Assembly: GCA_014377915.1 (NCBI GenBank)
Contig: JACMOT010000464.1
Location: 1-38,410, forward strand
Direction: 5' to 3'
Source of the DNA: Tardiphaga sp.
Lineage (GTDB): Bacteria > Pseudomonadota > Alphaproteobacteria > Rhizobiales > Xanthobacteraceae
Length of the DNA: 38,410 nt
Of this stretch, positions 24,053 through 32,006 are shown piece after piece. A program made the translations under genes and the position numbers. Within the stretch, counting starts at the first letter, position 1. The number at the start of each line of letters is the position of its first letter. The notes under the pieces are model-generated. The model was given only the letters and a program-made list of their open reading frames with translations, did no database searches and had not been told where the DNA came from.

Positions 24053-25297
24053 TTAGCCGCGTCCCTTGGTCGGGATCTTGTTGAACGGCACATCCTTGTC
24101 GACGCGGATGTCGCCGGGCAGGCCGAGCACGCGCTCGGCGATGATGTTGCGCAAGATTTCGTCGGTGCCGCCCGCGATGCGGATCGACGGCGATTGCAGG
24201 ATGATGGCCTGGAATTCACCGCCCGCCTCGGCATCGGCGCCATACAAGGCACCGCTGGCGCCCTGCAGGTCGGCGGCGAATGTCGCGATATCCTGCGACA
24301 TCGCGCCGGACACCAGCTTGCCGATCGAATTTTCCGGCCCCGGCCGCTCGCCTTTCGACAGTGCCGAGATGGCGCGGTAGCTGGTGTATTTGAGGCCGGA
24401 ATTCTTCACCGCCCAGTTCGCCAGCTTCGATCGCACCGCGGGATCGTCGATCGCTGGACCGTCTTCCAGCATCAGGCTGCTGCAGAAATCGAACAATTCG
24501 GGAAAGCCGGTGGCCAGACGCGCACCGATCGACATCCGCTCGTTCATCAACGTCGTCAGCGACACGTTCCAGCCATCGCCGACCGCGCCGAGCCGCTGGC
24601 TGTCGGGAATCCGCACATTGGTGAAGAACACCTCGTTGAATTCCTGCTGGCCATTGGCCTGCTTGATCGGCTTCACCTCGACGCCCGCGCTCTTCATGTC
24701 GAGGAAGAACATGGTGAGGCCCTTGTGCTTGGGCACATTGGGATCGGTGCGGGTGATCAGAATGCCAAAATCGGAATAATGCGCGCCCGAGGTCCAGATT
24801 TTCTGGCCGTTGATGATCCAGTCGTCGCCGTCCTTTTCGGCGCGGGTGCGCAGGCCCGCCACGTCCGAGCCGCCGGCAGGCTCGGAGAACAACTGGCACC
24901 AGATGGCCTCGCCGGACGCCATCGGCGGCAGATATTTGCGCTTCTGCGTCTCGTCGGCATAGGCCATCACGGTGGGTCCGCACATGCCCTGTCCGATCGC
25001 GAACGGCCGCGCCAGCTTGTCGTAGACGCCCTCTTCCTGCTGCCAGATCACGCGTTCGATCGGCGTCGATCCGCGGCCGCCATATTCCTTCGGCCAGTGC
25101 AGGCAGGCCCAGCCGGCATCGGCCTTCTTCTTTTGCCAGGCCTTGGCGACATCGACCATCGCATCGCGCTTCTCGCCGGCGCGCTGCGCCGACGGCCGGG
25201 TGAGTTCGGCCTCGAGATGCTTCGGCGCGTGCGCATCGATCCAGGCACGGGCCTCGGCGCGAAACGCGGCTTCATCGGGCGTGTCGTCGAAATTCAT
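24053..25297 (-). CDS. Acyl-CoA dehydrogenase, large subunit type (paralogue 1)
   Basis: FAD enzyme of 414 residues that oxidises an acyl-CoA to the 2,3-enoyl-CoA. FAD/substrate segment CQLFSEPAGGSDVAG at about 134-148, INGQKIWTSGAHYSD at about 162-176, and the C-terminal GGTDEILRNIIAERVLG at about 377-393. The position of MCAD Glu376 is Gly here, so the base is probably the Glu at about 253 (LMNERMSIG), as in isovaleryl-CoA dehydrogenase. AAGGAGTGA lies before ATG 25297. It is very similar and equal in length to the next gene upstream, so a tandem duplication. It probably pairs with the small subunit at 26887. Confidence 0.94.
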   Translation of the reverse strand: MNFDDTPDEAAFRAEARAWIDAHAPKHLEAELTRPSAQRAGEKRDAMVDVAKAWQKKKADAGWACLHWPKEYGGRGSTPIERVIWQQEEGVYDKLARPFAIGQGMCGPTVMAYADETQKRKYLPPMASGEAIWCQLFSEPAGGSDVAGLRTRAEKDGDDWIINGQKIWTSGAHYSDFGILITRTDPNVPKHKGLTMFFLDMKSAGVEVKPIKQANGQQEFNEVFFTNVRIPDSQRLGAVGDGWNVSLTTLMNERMSIGARLATGFPELFDFCSSLMLEDGPAIDDPAVRSKLANWAVKNSGLKYTSYRAISALSKGERPGPENSIGKLVSGAMSQDIATFAADLQGASGALYGADAEAGGEFQAIILQSPSIRIAGGTDEILRNIIAERVLGLPGDIRVDKDVPFNKIPTKGRG

Positions 25298-25324
25298 GTA
25301 CTCACTCCTTGCGGCGTCTTTTAC

Positions 25325-25457
25325 TTCCCTCTCCCCTCGTGGGAAAGGGTGGCCGCGCGGCAGCGTGGCCGGGTGAGGGGGCGTGTTTACGCAAAAGCTC
25401 CTTCATTCGACGCGGATTTGGTCCGCGCCACCTTTTCCCACAAGGGGAGGAGGAAGA
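25325..25457. repeat. Family B intergenic repeat, copy 2
   Basis: CCCTCTCCCCTCGTGGGAAAGGGTGGCC begins and CACCTTTTCCCACAAGGGGAGGAGG ends the element, facing each other around GTGAGGGGGCGTG. Sits between the two acyl-CoA dehydrogenase paralogues. Confidence 0.85.
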
Positions 25458-25472
25458 AGGGCTACGTTGCTT

Positions 25473-26717
25473 CTAGCGTCCCCGTGTGGGAATTTGATTG
25501 AACGGCACATTCTTGTCGACGCGGATGTCGCCCGGAAGACCCAGCACGCGTTCCGCGATGATGTTGCGCAGGATCTCATCGGTACCGCCCTCGACGCGGG
25601 TGGCCGGCGAGCGCAGCAGGATGGCCTGGAATTTCCCGGCTACCTCCGCTTCGTCCGGGCCCGACAGCACGCCGGAGGCGCCCTGCAAATCCAGCGCATA
25701 GGTCGCCACATCCTGCAGCATCGAGCCGGCGACCAGCTTGCCGATCGAGTTCTCCGGCCCCGGCCGCTCGCCCTTCGACAGCGCGGAAATCGCACGAAAA
25801 CTGGTGTATTTCAGGCCGCTGGCGCGCACCGCCCAGTTCGCCAGTTTCGAGCGCACCGCGCGGTCGTCGATCGCCGGACCTTCCTCCAGCATGAAGTTGC
25901 TGCAGAATTCGAACAGTTCGGGGACGCCGGTCGCCATGTTGGCGCCGATCGCCATGCGCTCGTTCATCAGTGTGGTCAGCGACACGTTCCAGCCATCGCC
26001 GACTTCGCCGAGCCGCTGGCTGTCGGGAATCCGCACATCGGTGAAATAGACCTCGTTGAATTCAGACTGGCCATTGGCCTGCTTGATCGGCCTCACTTCA
26101 ACACCGGGGCTCTTCATGTCGAGGAAGAACATGGTGAGCCCCTTGTGCTTGGGCACGTTTGGATCGGTGCGGGTAATCAGGATTCCGTAATCGGAATAAT
26201 GCGCGCCGGAGGTCCAGATCTTCTGGCCGTTGATGATCCAGCCATCGCCGTCCTTTTCGGCGCGGGTGCGAAGGCCCGCCACGTCGGAGCCGCCGGCGGG
26301 CTCGGAAAACAGCTGGCACCAGATGTTCTCGCCGGACGCCAGCGGCGGCAGATAGCGCCGCTTCTGGTCTTCCTGCGCATAGGCCATCATGGTCGGCCCG
26401 CACATGCCGTGGCCGATGATGAACAGCGCGCCGAGTTTGCCAAACACGCCCTCTTCTTGCTGCCAGATCACCCGCTCGATCGGCGACGACCCGCGGCCGC
26501 CATATTCCTTCGGCCAGTGCGGCACCGCCCAGCCGGCATCGGCCTTCTTCTGCTGCCAGGCTTTTGCGACTTCAAGGATGTTTCCGGAACGCAACTGGAT
26601 ACGGCCGAGCGAGGCCTTCTTCAGTTCGTCTTCATATTGCTTCGGCGCATTGGCCGCGATCCAGGCGCGGGCCTCGGCGCGAAAGGCGGCTTCCTGCGGG
26701 GTGTCGTCGAAATTCAT
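25473..26717 (-). CDS. Acyl-CoA dehydrogenase, large subunit type (paralogue 2)
   Basis: FAD enzyme of 414 residues. The start at 26717 (MNFDDTPQEAAFRAEARAWI) matches the paralogue's start and has AAGG 12 bases upstream; a 37-residue upstream extension is encoded by a repeat and is rejected. Same landmarks as paralogue 1: CQLFSEPAGGSDVAG, INGQKIWTSGAHYSDYG, LMNERM with the probable base, and GGTDEILRNIIAERVLG. Differences cluster at residues 30-50, 95-115 and 255-275, some near the acyl pocket, suggesting different chain or ring specificity. Part of the minus-strand catabolic group ligase, small ACAD, this gene, paralogue 1. Confidence 0.94.
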   Translation of the reverse strand: MNFDDTPQEAAFRAEARAWIAANAPKQYEDELKKASLGRIQLRSGNILEVAKAWQQKKADAGWAVPHWPKEYGGRGSSPIERVIWQQEEGVFGKLGALFIIGHGMCGPTMMAYAQEDQKRRYLPPLASGENIWCQLFSEPAGGSDVAGLRTRAEKDGDGWIINGQKIWTSGAHYSDYGILITRTDPNVPKHKGLTMFFLDMKSPGVEVRPIKQANGQSEFNEVYFTDVRIPDSQRLGEVGDGWNVSLTTLMNERMAIGANMATGVPELFEFCSNFMLEEGPAIDDRAVRSKLANWAVRASGLKYTSFRAISALSKGERPGPENSIGKLVAGSMLQDVATYALDLQGASGVLSGPDEAEVAGKFQAILLRSPATRVEGGTDEILRNIIAERVLGLPGDIRVDKNVPFNQIPTRGR

Positions 26718-26736
26718 GGTCGTGATCCTTTCTTCC

Positions 26737-26874
26737 TTCCTTCTCCCCTTGTGGGAGAAGGTGGCACGGCCGAAGGCCGTGACGGATGAGGGGTACTGCC
26801 GGGCTCGGAGCTTGTGGCTACCCCTCACCCGTCCGCGCTACGCGCGGCCCCCCTCTCCCACAGGGGGAGAGGGC
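26737..26874. repeat. Family B intergenic repeat, copy 3
   Basis: TTCTCCCCTTGTGGGAGAAGGTGGC at the left is itself a hairpin; CCCCTCACCCGTCCGCG...CCCTCTCCCACAGGGGGAGAGGG at the right is a second. The two face each other. Between two acyl-CoA dehydrogenase genes. Confidence 0.88.
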
Positions 26875-26886
26875 AGAAACAAAGAA

Positions 26887-28014
26887 TTACGCCGCATTCC
26901 TTTGCCGCATGCGGTCGATCAGGGCGTCTTCCCAGTACGACAGGCTGCCGAGTCCGACCGCCAGCGCGTTGGCGCGGCGATAGTACAGATGGCAGTCGAA
27001 CTCCCAGGTGAAACCCATGCCGCCATGGACCTGGATGTTGTTCTTGGCACAGTGCTGGAACGCCTGCGTCGCACTGATGCGCGCGGTGGCGGCGGCTTCC
27101 GGCAGTTCGGCGGCATTGGTCGACAGCGCCCAGGCGCCGTAATAGCAATTGGAGCGCGCCAGCCTCGCCGAGACGTACATGTCGGCGAGCATGTGCTTGA
27201 TCGCCTGGAACGAGCCTATCTGGCGGCCGAAGGCGATGCGGTCAAGCGCGTAGTCGCGGCCCATCTCCAGCGCACGGTCGGCGCCGCCGACCTGCTCGAA
27301 GCCGATCAACACTGCGGCGCGATCGAGCACCTGCGTAACGATGCCCCAGCCCTCGCCCGCGGCGCCGAGCGGCTCGGCCTTGACGTTCTTGAAGGAGATC
27401 TCGGCCTGGTTACGCGACGGATCGATACCAGCCAGTGCCTTGGCCTCCACACCTTCGGCGGCGAGTTCGACGAGGAACAGCGAGATATCACTGTCGCGAC
27501 CGGTGGAGCCGGTGCGCGCGGCGACAATGGCAAAATTGGCAATCGCGCCATCGGGCACCGGGCGCTTGACACCATTCAGCACACCGTTGGCGGCGGTCAG
27601 CTTGATCGCCTTCGGCGATGGATTGCCCGGGCCTTCGAACAGCGCCAGCGTACCGATCGCAGCCCCCGTCGCAATCGCCGGCAGCCACTTCGCCTTCTGC
27701 GCCTCGGAGCCGGCTAGCAGCAGCGCTTCCACTGCCAGATACACCGTCGAGGAGAACGGCACCGGCGCGAGCGCGCGACCGATTTCCTCGGCGATCACAC
27801 ACAACTCGAGATGCCCGGCGCCGGAGCCACCGAACGCTTCCGGGATGGTAACGCCGAGGAAGCCCATATCGGCAAGGCCCTTCCACAGTTCGCGATCATA
27901 CGGCGCCTTGCCGTCGATCACCTCGCGCACGGCCTTCGGCGGGCATTTTTCGGAAAGAAAACGCCGCGCCTCGTCGCGCAGTTGCTTCTGGTCGTCGGAG
28001 AAATCGAAATTCAT
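26887..28014 (-). CDS. Acyl-CoA dehydrogenase, small subunit type (PimD-like)
   Basis: ACAD-fold protein of 375 residues. N-terminal helical domain starts MNFDFSDDQKQLRDEARRFL; the C-terminal part has RIAFGRQIGSFQAIKHMLADM and QVHGGMGFTWEFDCHLYYRRA. The catalytic EGT/GGTxEIQR segment is replaced by GLGSLSYWEDALIDR, and no Glu is seen at the helix-G position. This is typical of the second subunit of heterotetrameric ACADs such as PimC/PimD. It probably pairs with one or both 414-residue dehydrogenases downstream. Only weak Shine-Dalgarno before ATG 28014. Its upstream space holds a family C hairpin. Confidence 0.92.
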   Translation of the reverse strand: MNFDFSDDQKQLRDEARRFLSEKCPPKAVREVIDGKAPYDRELWKGLADMGFLGVTIPEAFGGSGAGHLELCVIAEEIGRALAPVPFSSTVYLAVEALLLAGSEAQKAKWLPAIATGAAIGTLALFEGPGNPSPKAIKLTAANGVLNGVKRPVPDGAIANFAIVAARTGSTGRDSDISLFLVELAAEGVEAKALAGIDPSRNQAEISFKNVKAEPLGAAGEGWGIVTQVLDRAAVLIGFEQVGGADRALEMGRDYALDRIAFGRQIGSFQAIKHMLADMYVSARLARSNCYYGAWALSTNAAELPEAAATARISATQAFQHCAKNNIQVHGGMGFTWEFDCHLYYRRANALAVGLGSLSYWEDALIDRMRQRNAA

Positions 28015-28040
28015 GGCGGTTACTCATTTGTGTCGGATTG

Positions 28041-28105
28041 GTAGAGCGCCTTCACGAAACCCATCGCAACGATGTTTACGATTGATGGGTTTCGCTACGC
28101 TCTAC
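28041..28105. repeat. Family C palindromic repeat (GATGGGTTTCGCTACGCTCTAC type)
   Basis: GTAGAGCG (28041-28048) pairs with CGCTCTAC (28098-28105), and CGAAACCCATC (28055-28065) with GATGGGTTTCG (28084-28094). A long hairpin between the CoA ligase and the small ACAD; repeats of this sequence are widespread in Bradyrhizobium-type genomes. Confidence 0.85.
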
Positions 28106-28126
28106 CCATTCTACGGATTCTCATTT

Positions 28127-30001
28127 TTAATTCAGCACTATCACATCTTCACCCGGCGGTTCGGCATAGAGCTGCTGGACCAGGTCGGCGCGGCGTTGCA
28201 AGCCGGCGCGCTGGTTGATGTAGCCCTTGTCGGTCAACTCGCTGCCGTCCACCGAGGCCGGTTCGACCATCAGCATCACACGCGCGATGCGACGGCTGCT
28301 CGCGCCTTCGGTAGAAGCATTGTGCGCCTGCAGGCCCTTCCTCAGACAGGCCAGCACCGCCGGATGCTTGACAACATCGTCGAAGCTCGCCTCCGGGTTG
28401 CCAATCAGGATCCGGCAGGCGGCGAGGTTGGGCCACGCCAGCAGCCCGATCCACGGCCGGTCCTGCCCGGTGACCAGCGCGTCCTGCACCACCGGGGTAG
28501 CAGCGGCGATGGCGTCGGTGCGCAGGCTGCCGACATGGACAAAGGTGCCGGTGGTCAGTTTGAAATCCTCGACGACGCGGCCGGAAAAGATCAGGCCCTG
28601 TACCGGGTCGTCGTCGTCAACGAAGATGCCGGCATCGCCGATCTTGTAAAACCCTTCCTCGTCGAATGCGGCCTCGGTCAATTCGGGCTGCCGGTAATAG
28701 CCGGGCATCACATTGATACCACGCAGCCGCAATTCGTACTTGGAATCCACCGGCACCATCTTTAGCTCGACGCCAGGGAACGGCAGGCCGATCAGACCGA
28801 CGCGCTCGGTATCCCAATAGGTGCCGGTCGAGGTCGGCGAGGTCTCGGTGCAGCCCCAGCCGGTGTAGAAGACGATGCGCTCGCCAGTGGTACGGATCGC
28901 CAACGCCTGCATGCGGTCATACAGATCGTCGGGCAGCCGGGCCCCGCCATAGCCCATCACACCCATATTCTTGAAGAAAGAACGACACAGCGCATCGTCC
29001 TTTTCCATGGCCGCGGCGAGAGCCGCGTAGCCCGCCGGGACGTTGGCATAGTAGGTCGGCGATATCTCGCGCAAATTGCGCAGCGTCTCGTCGATCATGC
29101 CGGGCATCGGCCGGCCATCATCGATATACAGCGTGCCGCCCTCGATCAGCAGCGGATGAAACAGCGCGTTGCCGCCCATGGTGTGATTCCACGGCATCCA
29201 GTCCAGATAGACCGGCGGCGCGGCGGCGGGATCGCGCGGGCGGACCTGCATCATCATCGCGGCGTTCGAGCACATCATCGCCTGGGTGTTGATGACCGCC
29301 TTCGGCATCCCCGTGGAGCCGGACGTGAACAGCAGCTTGCCGATCGTGTCGGGCGTGATTTTCGCGATCGATTCCTCAACCGCCGGGGTCACGTTCGTCG
29401 CGGCCATCTCGGCATAGGCGGTGCTGGCAATGCCTGCGGGCGGACGATCGACGTGGACGACGCGGATGCCGGTGAGGTCGAGCGCGTCAAGCGCCTTCTG
29501 GAACGTCGGGCCGTCCTGCACCATCACCACCGCGGGCTGGATCAGGCCGAACAGATATTTCAGCTTGGCGTGGTCCTGGCTCATCAGCGAATAGGCCGGC
29601 GACACCGGCGCCGCCGGATGCCTGGCCTGCATCGAGGCCTGGGTCATCAGCGCGTGCTCAATGGAATTGCCGGACAGGATCGCGATCGGGCGATCGGCCT
29701 CCAGCTTCATGTCGAGCAACGCCTGGGTCAGCGCATCAACCGTTCGCTTGGCCTCGGCATAAGTGACATAGCGCCACTGCCGCTCGGTGCCGGCGCGCTG
29801 CGCCAGCCAGACATGGGCGGGTCGCAGTCTTGCCCATTTGTCCAGCGAGGCCGGCAGGTGGGTCTGATAGTCCACCAGTGGTACCCGCGACTTCAGGACG
29901 ATGACGCCATCCGGTCGGCGCTCGACATCGATATCGCGCTTCATCCAGTTGATCTTGCGGAAGGCGGGTTTGGTGAGCACCGCCGCGGACTGCGCGTTCA
30001 T
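28127..30001 (-). CDS. Feruloyl-CoA synthase-type acyl-CoA ligase, AMP-forming
   Basis: Acyl-adenylate-forming ligase of 624 residues and paralogue of the ligase at 7247 (shared SGNSIEHAL/SGNSINHAL, PVSPAYSL, DWMPWNHT, TDKGYINQRA). The start at 30001 (MNAQSAAVLTKPAF) has GGGAG eight bases upstream; the longer frame to 30181 runs into a family B repeat and is rejected. P-loop TSGSTGMPK is at about 226-234, GWGCTETSP in the middle. It is the first step in activating an aromatic or related acid for the acyl-CoA dehydrogenases downstream on the same strand. A hydrocinnamate or other substituted acid is a plausible substrate; this is inference. Confidence 0.92.
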   Translation of the reverse strand: MNAQSAAVLTKPAFRKINWMKRDIDVERRPDGVIVLKSRVPLVDYQTHLPASLDKWARLRPAHVWLAQRAGTERQWRYVTYAEAKRTVDALTQALLDMKLEADRPIAILSGNSIEHALMTQASMQARHPAAPVSPAYSLMSQDHAKLKYLFGLIQPAVVMVQDGPTFQKALDALDLTGIRVVHVDRPPAGIASTAYAEMAATNVTPAVEESIAKITPDTIGKLLFTSGSTGMPKAVINTQAMMCSNAAMMMQVRPRDPAAAPPVYLDWMPWNHTMGGNALFHPLLIEGGTLYIDDGRPMPGMIDETLRNLREISPTYYANVPAGYAALAAAMEKDDALCRSFFKNMGVMGYGGARLPDDLYDRMQALAIRTTGERIVFYTGWGCTETSPTSTGTYWDTERVGLIGLPFPGVELKMVPVDSKYELRLRGINVMPGYYRQPELTEAAFDEEGFYKIGDAGIFVDDDDPVQGLIFSGRVVEDFKLTTGTFVHVGSLRTDAIAAATPVVQDALVTGQDRPWIGLLAWPNLAACRILIGNPEASFDDVVKHPAVLACLRKGLQAHNASTEGASSRRIARVMLMVEPASVDGSELTDKGYINQRAGLQRRADLVQQLYAEPPGEDVIVLN

Positions 30002-30073
30002 CTCAATCTCCCGGGTGTTTTGGTAGCAGTTGGTCTCTTGAATGGACCTTGTTGTCGAGGCGGTCTTCGATGC

Positions 30074-30221
30074 GCCCTCTCCCCTTGTGGCAGAGGGCGC
30101 GCTGAAATCGGCCGAGTGCGCGGTCGGAAGAGGGGGAGAGGCTTGGCGCGGCTCTCTCCCGCCTTCGCTGCGCTCAGGCACCCTCTCCCACCTCGCGCCG
30201 CTGCGCTGGGGGAGAGGGAAG
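30074..30221. repeat. Family B intergenic repeat, copy 4
   Basis: CCCTCTCCCCTTGTGGCAGAGGG at the left and CACCCTCTCCCACCTCGCGCCGCTGCGCTGGGGGAGAGGG at the right, with AGAGGGGGAGAGG inside. More rearranged than copies 2 and 3. Between the SDR gene and the CoA ligase. Confidence 0.8.
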
Positions 30222-30232
30222 AAACTGGCAGC

Positions 30233-30991
30233 CTACCTTGGCGCCATGCGGATGGCGCCATCCAGACGGATGGTTTCGCCGTTCAGCATCGGGTTCTCGA
30301 CGATATGAACCGCGAGCATGCCATATTCCGACGCGTCACCAAGCCGGGCGGGATGCGGGACCTGGGCGCCGAGGCTGGCGCGCGCCTCCTCGTTGAGCCC
30401 CATTAGCAGCGGCGCCAGGAACAGGCCCGGCGCGATGGTGTTGACGCGGATTTTCTGCGACGACAGGTCGCGTGCCGCCGGCAAGGTCAGACCCACCACG
30501 CCACCCTTGGAGGCGGCATAGGCGATCTGGCCGATCTGGCCTTCATAGGCCGCCACCGAGGCGGTGTTGATGATGACGCCGCGCTCTTCGCCAATGACTT
30601 CCTGCTTCACCAGCTGTTCGGCGAACAGCCGGAGCACGTTGAAGGTGCCGATCAGATTGACCATGATGACGTTGGTGAATTTTTCCAGCGGATAGACGCC
30701 CTGCTTGCCGACGATGCGCTGCGAACCGCCGATGCCGGCGCAGTTCACCAGCACGCGCGCGGTGCCGTGCGCGGCTTCCGCCTTGGTGAGGCCAGCCTTG
30801 ACCTGATCCTCGCTGGTGACGTCGCCGACGACAGCGAGGCCCTTGATTTCCGCGGCGACCGCCTCGGCATTTTCCTGGCTACGATCGAACACCGCGACCT
30901 TGGCGCCCTTGGCGGCCATCGCGCGGGCGGTAGCGGCACCGAGTCCCGAACCACCGCCGGTGATGAATACGGCCACATCTTTCAGCTGCAT
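30233..30991 (-). CDS. SDR family NAD-type 3-hydroxyacyl-CoA dehydrogenase (HSD10-like)
   Basis: Short-chain dehydrogenase of 252 residues, normal family length. Cofactor loop TGGGSGLG at 11-18, Asp36 after the second strand (VFDRS) indicating NAD rather than NADP, NCAG at 83-86, and catalytic Ser145, Tyr158 and Lys162 (YAASK). The NTASVAAYEGQIGQIAYAASK stretch and LNGETIRLDGAIRM end match type II 3-hydroxyacyl-CoA dehydrogenases. It would make the third beta-oxidation step. ATG 30991 has AAGGAAAGG upstream; this segment is one of several degenerate repeats in the upstream gap. It lies between the CoA ligase and TetR genes on the same strand. Confidence 0.93.
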   Translation of the reverse strand: MQLKDVAVFITGGGSGLGAATARAMAAKGAKVAVFDRSQENAEAVAAEIKGLAVVGDVTSEDQVKAGLTKAEAAHGTARVLVNCAGIGGSQRIVGKQGVYPLEKFTNVIMVNLIGTFNVLRLFAEQLVKQEVIGEERGVIINTASVAAYEGQIGQIAYAASKGGVVGLTLPAARDLSSQKIRVNTIAPGLFLAPLLMGLNEEARASLGAQVPHPARLGDASEYGMLAVHIVENPMLNGETIRLDGAIRMAPR

Positions 30992-31200
30992 CGAGTTTGC
31001 CTTTCCTTGGGCGTTTCCTGATCGTTTTTTGAAGTCTTGTTTTTAGAAAAAAGTCCTTGGACGTTTCTTATTTTATTGTTCGAACGATACGTTGACCGTT
31101 CCTTGAATTGCTTTCTCGAAGAGTTTCCTTGGGCGTTTCCCGCTTGCATTTTTTTCTTGGTCGCTTCGCCTGGTCGTAATCTTCCTTGGGGCCGTTTCTT
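30992..31200 (-). repeat. Iterated 17-base motif containing the SDR ribosome-binding site
   Basis: TTTCCTTGGGCGTTTCC occurs exactly at 31002-31018 and 31124-31140. Degenerate copies lie at 31052-31068, 31098-31115, 31152-31168 and 31181-31199. Read on the minus (coding) strand each unit is GGAAACGCCCAAGGAAA; the copy nearest the SDR gene supplies its ribosome-binding site. The gap between TetR and SDR genes is otherwise T-rich and unlike neighbouring DNA. Confidence 0.7.
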
Positions 31201-31214
31201 CTTAGCTCTGGCCG

Positions 31215-31880
31215 TCAGGCGGTTGCTTCCGCCTTTTTATTGGTCAGCATCCCACCGAGCAACATCGACTCCATATGGGCGACGTAGTCTCGACAGACTT
31301 CCTCCGTCACCGGGCCGACGCCAATGGCGCGCGACATCGCATGACGGCTGAAGAACAGGTTGTCGCAAGCGCCGATCAGGCTGGTGTAGAACAGCACCGG
31401 ATCGATCTTGTGAAATTCACCGCTCTCGAAACCTTCCGCCAGCAAGCGGCGATGGAAATCGAGCAGCGGACCGATGAAGAACTTCGATACTTCATCGGCC
31501 GCCTCATTGCCGCTCTCATGCAGCAGATAGTGGATCAGCCGGTTCATGTAAGGAAACTGGTGATAGGCCTTGATGATGCCGGCGATGTGCAGCTTGAGCT
31601 TGGCGCTGGCCGGAATCGGCTGTGCCATCAAATAATCGAGGTTGGTCATTTCGGTGGCGGCATCGCGCGCCAGCAAGGCCAGCAGTAGCCCGTCCTTGTT
31701 GCCGAAATGATATTTCACCAGCGCCGCATTGACCCCGGAGCGCTGCGCGATCTCGCTCAGCGACACTTCGATCGAATTGCTGGCGATCATCAATTCACTC
31801 GCCGCCAGCAACAGCTTGTCGGCCGTCGGATTGCGTCCGGCGACTCGGGCGGGGGTGCTGGTGTGCGGGTTCGGCGTCAT
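31215..31880 (-). CDS. TetR family transcriptional regulator
   Basis: Regulator of 221 residues. The N-terminal helix-turn-helix spans about 20-66 (SEIAQRSGVNAALVKYHFGNKDGLL), followed by an all-helical ligand-binding domain. The N-terminal 15 residues are basic and flexible. It is divergent from the thiolase at 32007 across a 126-base gap with a candidate operator, and upstream of the SDR, ligase and ACAD genes on its own strand. It therefore likely represses this acyl-CoA catabolic set and is released by a pathway CoA ester, in the manner of other beta-oxidation TetR regulators; effector not known. Confidence 0.92.
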   Translation of the reverse strand: MTPNPHTSTPARVAGRNPTADKLLLAASELMIASNSIEVSLSEIAQRSGVNAALVKYHFGNKDGLLLALLARDAATEMTNLDYLMAQPIPASAKLKLHIAGIIKAYHQFPYMNRLIHYLLHESGNEAADEVSKFFIGPLLDFHRRLLAEGFESGEFHKIDPVLFYTSLIGACDNLFFSRHAMSRAIGVGPVTEEVCRDYVAHMESMLLGGMLTNKKAEATA

Positions 31881-31919
31881 TGGATGCGCAGATAACCCGA
31901 GGACGGCGATCGTTTCAAG

Positions 31920-31939
31920 AGTTAATTGAGCGATTGACT
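31920..31939. promoter_or_regulatory. Candidate TetR operator between tetR and thiolase
   Basis: AGTTAAT-TGAGCG-ATTGACT, 7-6-7 inverted repeat with one mismatch, 40 bases upstream of the regulator start and 68 upstream of the thiolase. Size and position fit autoregulation by the adjacent TetR. Confidence 0.45.
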
Positions 31940-32006
31940 AAGCCTATCCTGAACCTTTTAATCCTGCGATCAAAACGCCGACATAACAGGCAAAGGGAGA
32001 CCGCAC

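Noticed and set aside
23855..26789. Two long plus-strand frames opposite the acyl-CoA dehydrogenases
   Set aside because: They run through family B repeats and code for His/Arg-rich sequence with no motif; they mirror each other only because the dehydrogenase genes are paralogous.
30002..30181. N-terminal extension of the CoA ligase at 28127
   Set aside because: The extra 60 residues are encoded by a family B repeat and spacer; the start at 30001 has GGGAG in the right place and gives the family length.
29156..30406. Plus-strand frame of 416 codons opposite the CoA ligase
   Set aside because: Shadow frame, passes through a family B repeat, no motif or ribosome-binding site.
31037..31351. 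Plus-strand 104-codon frame with repeated FLEKSPWTF / FLEEFPWAF peptides
   Set aside because: The peptide repeats are the translation of the iterated spacer motif read antisense; the frame then runs into tetR and has no ribosome-binding site.
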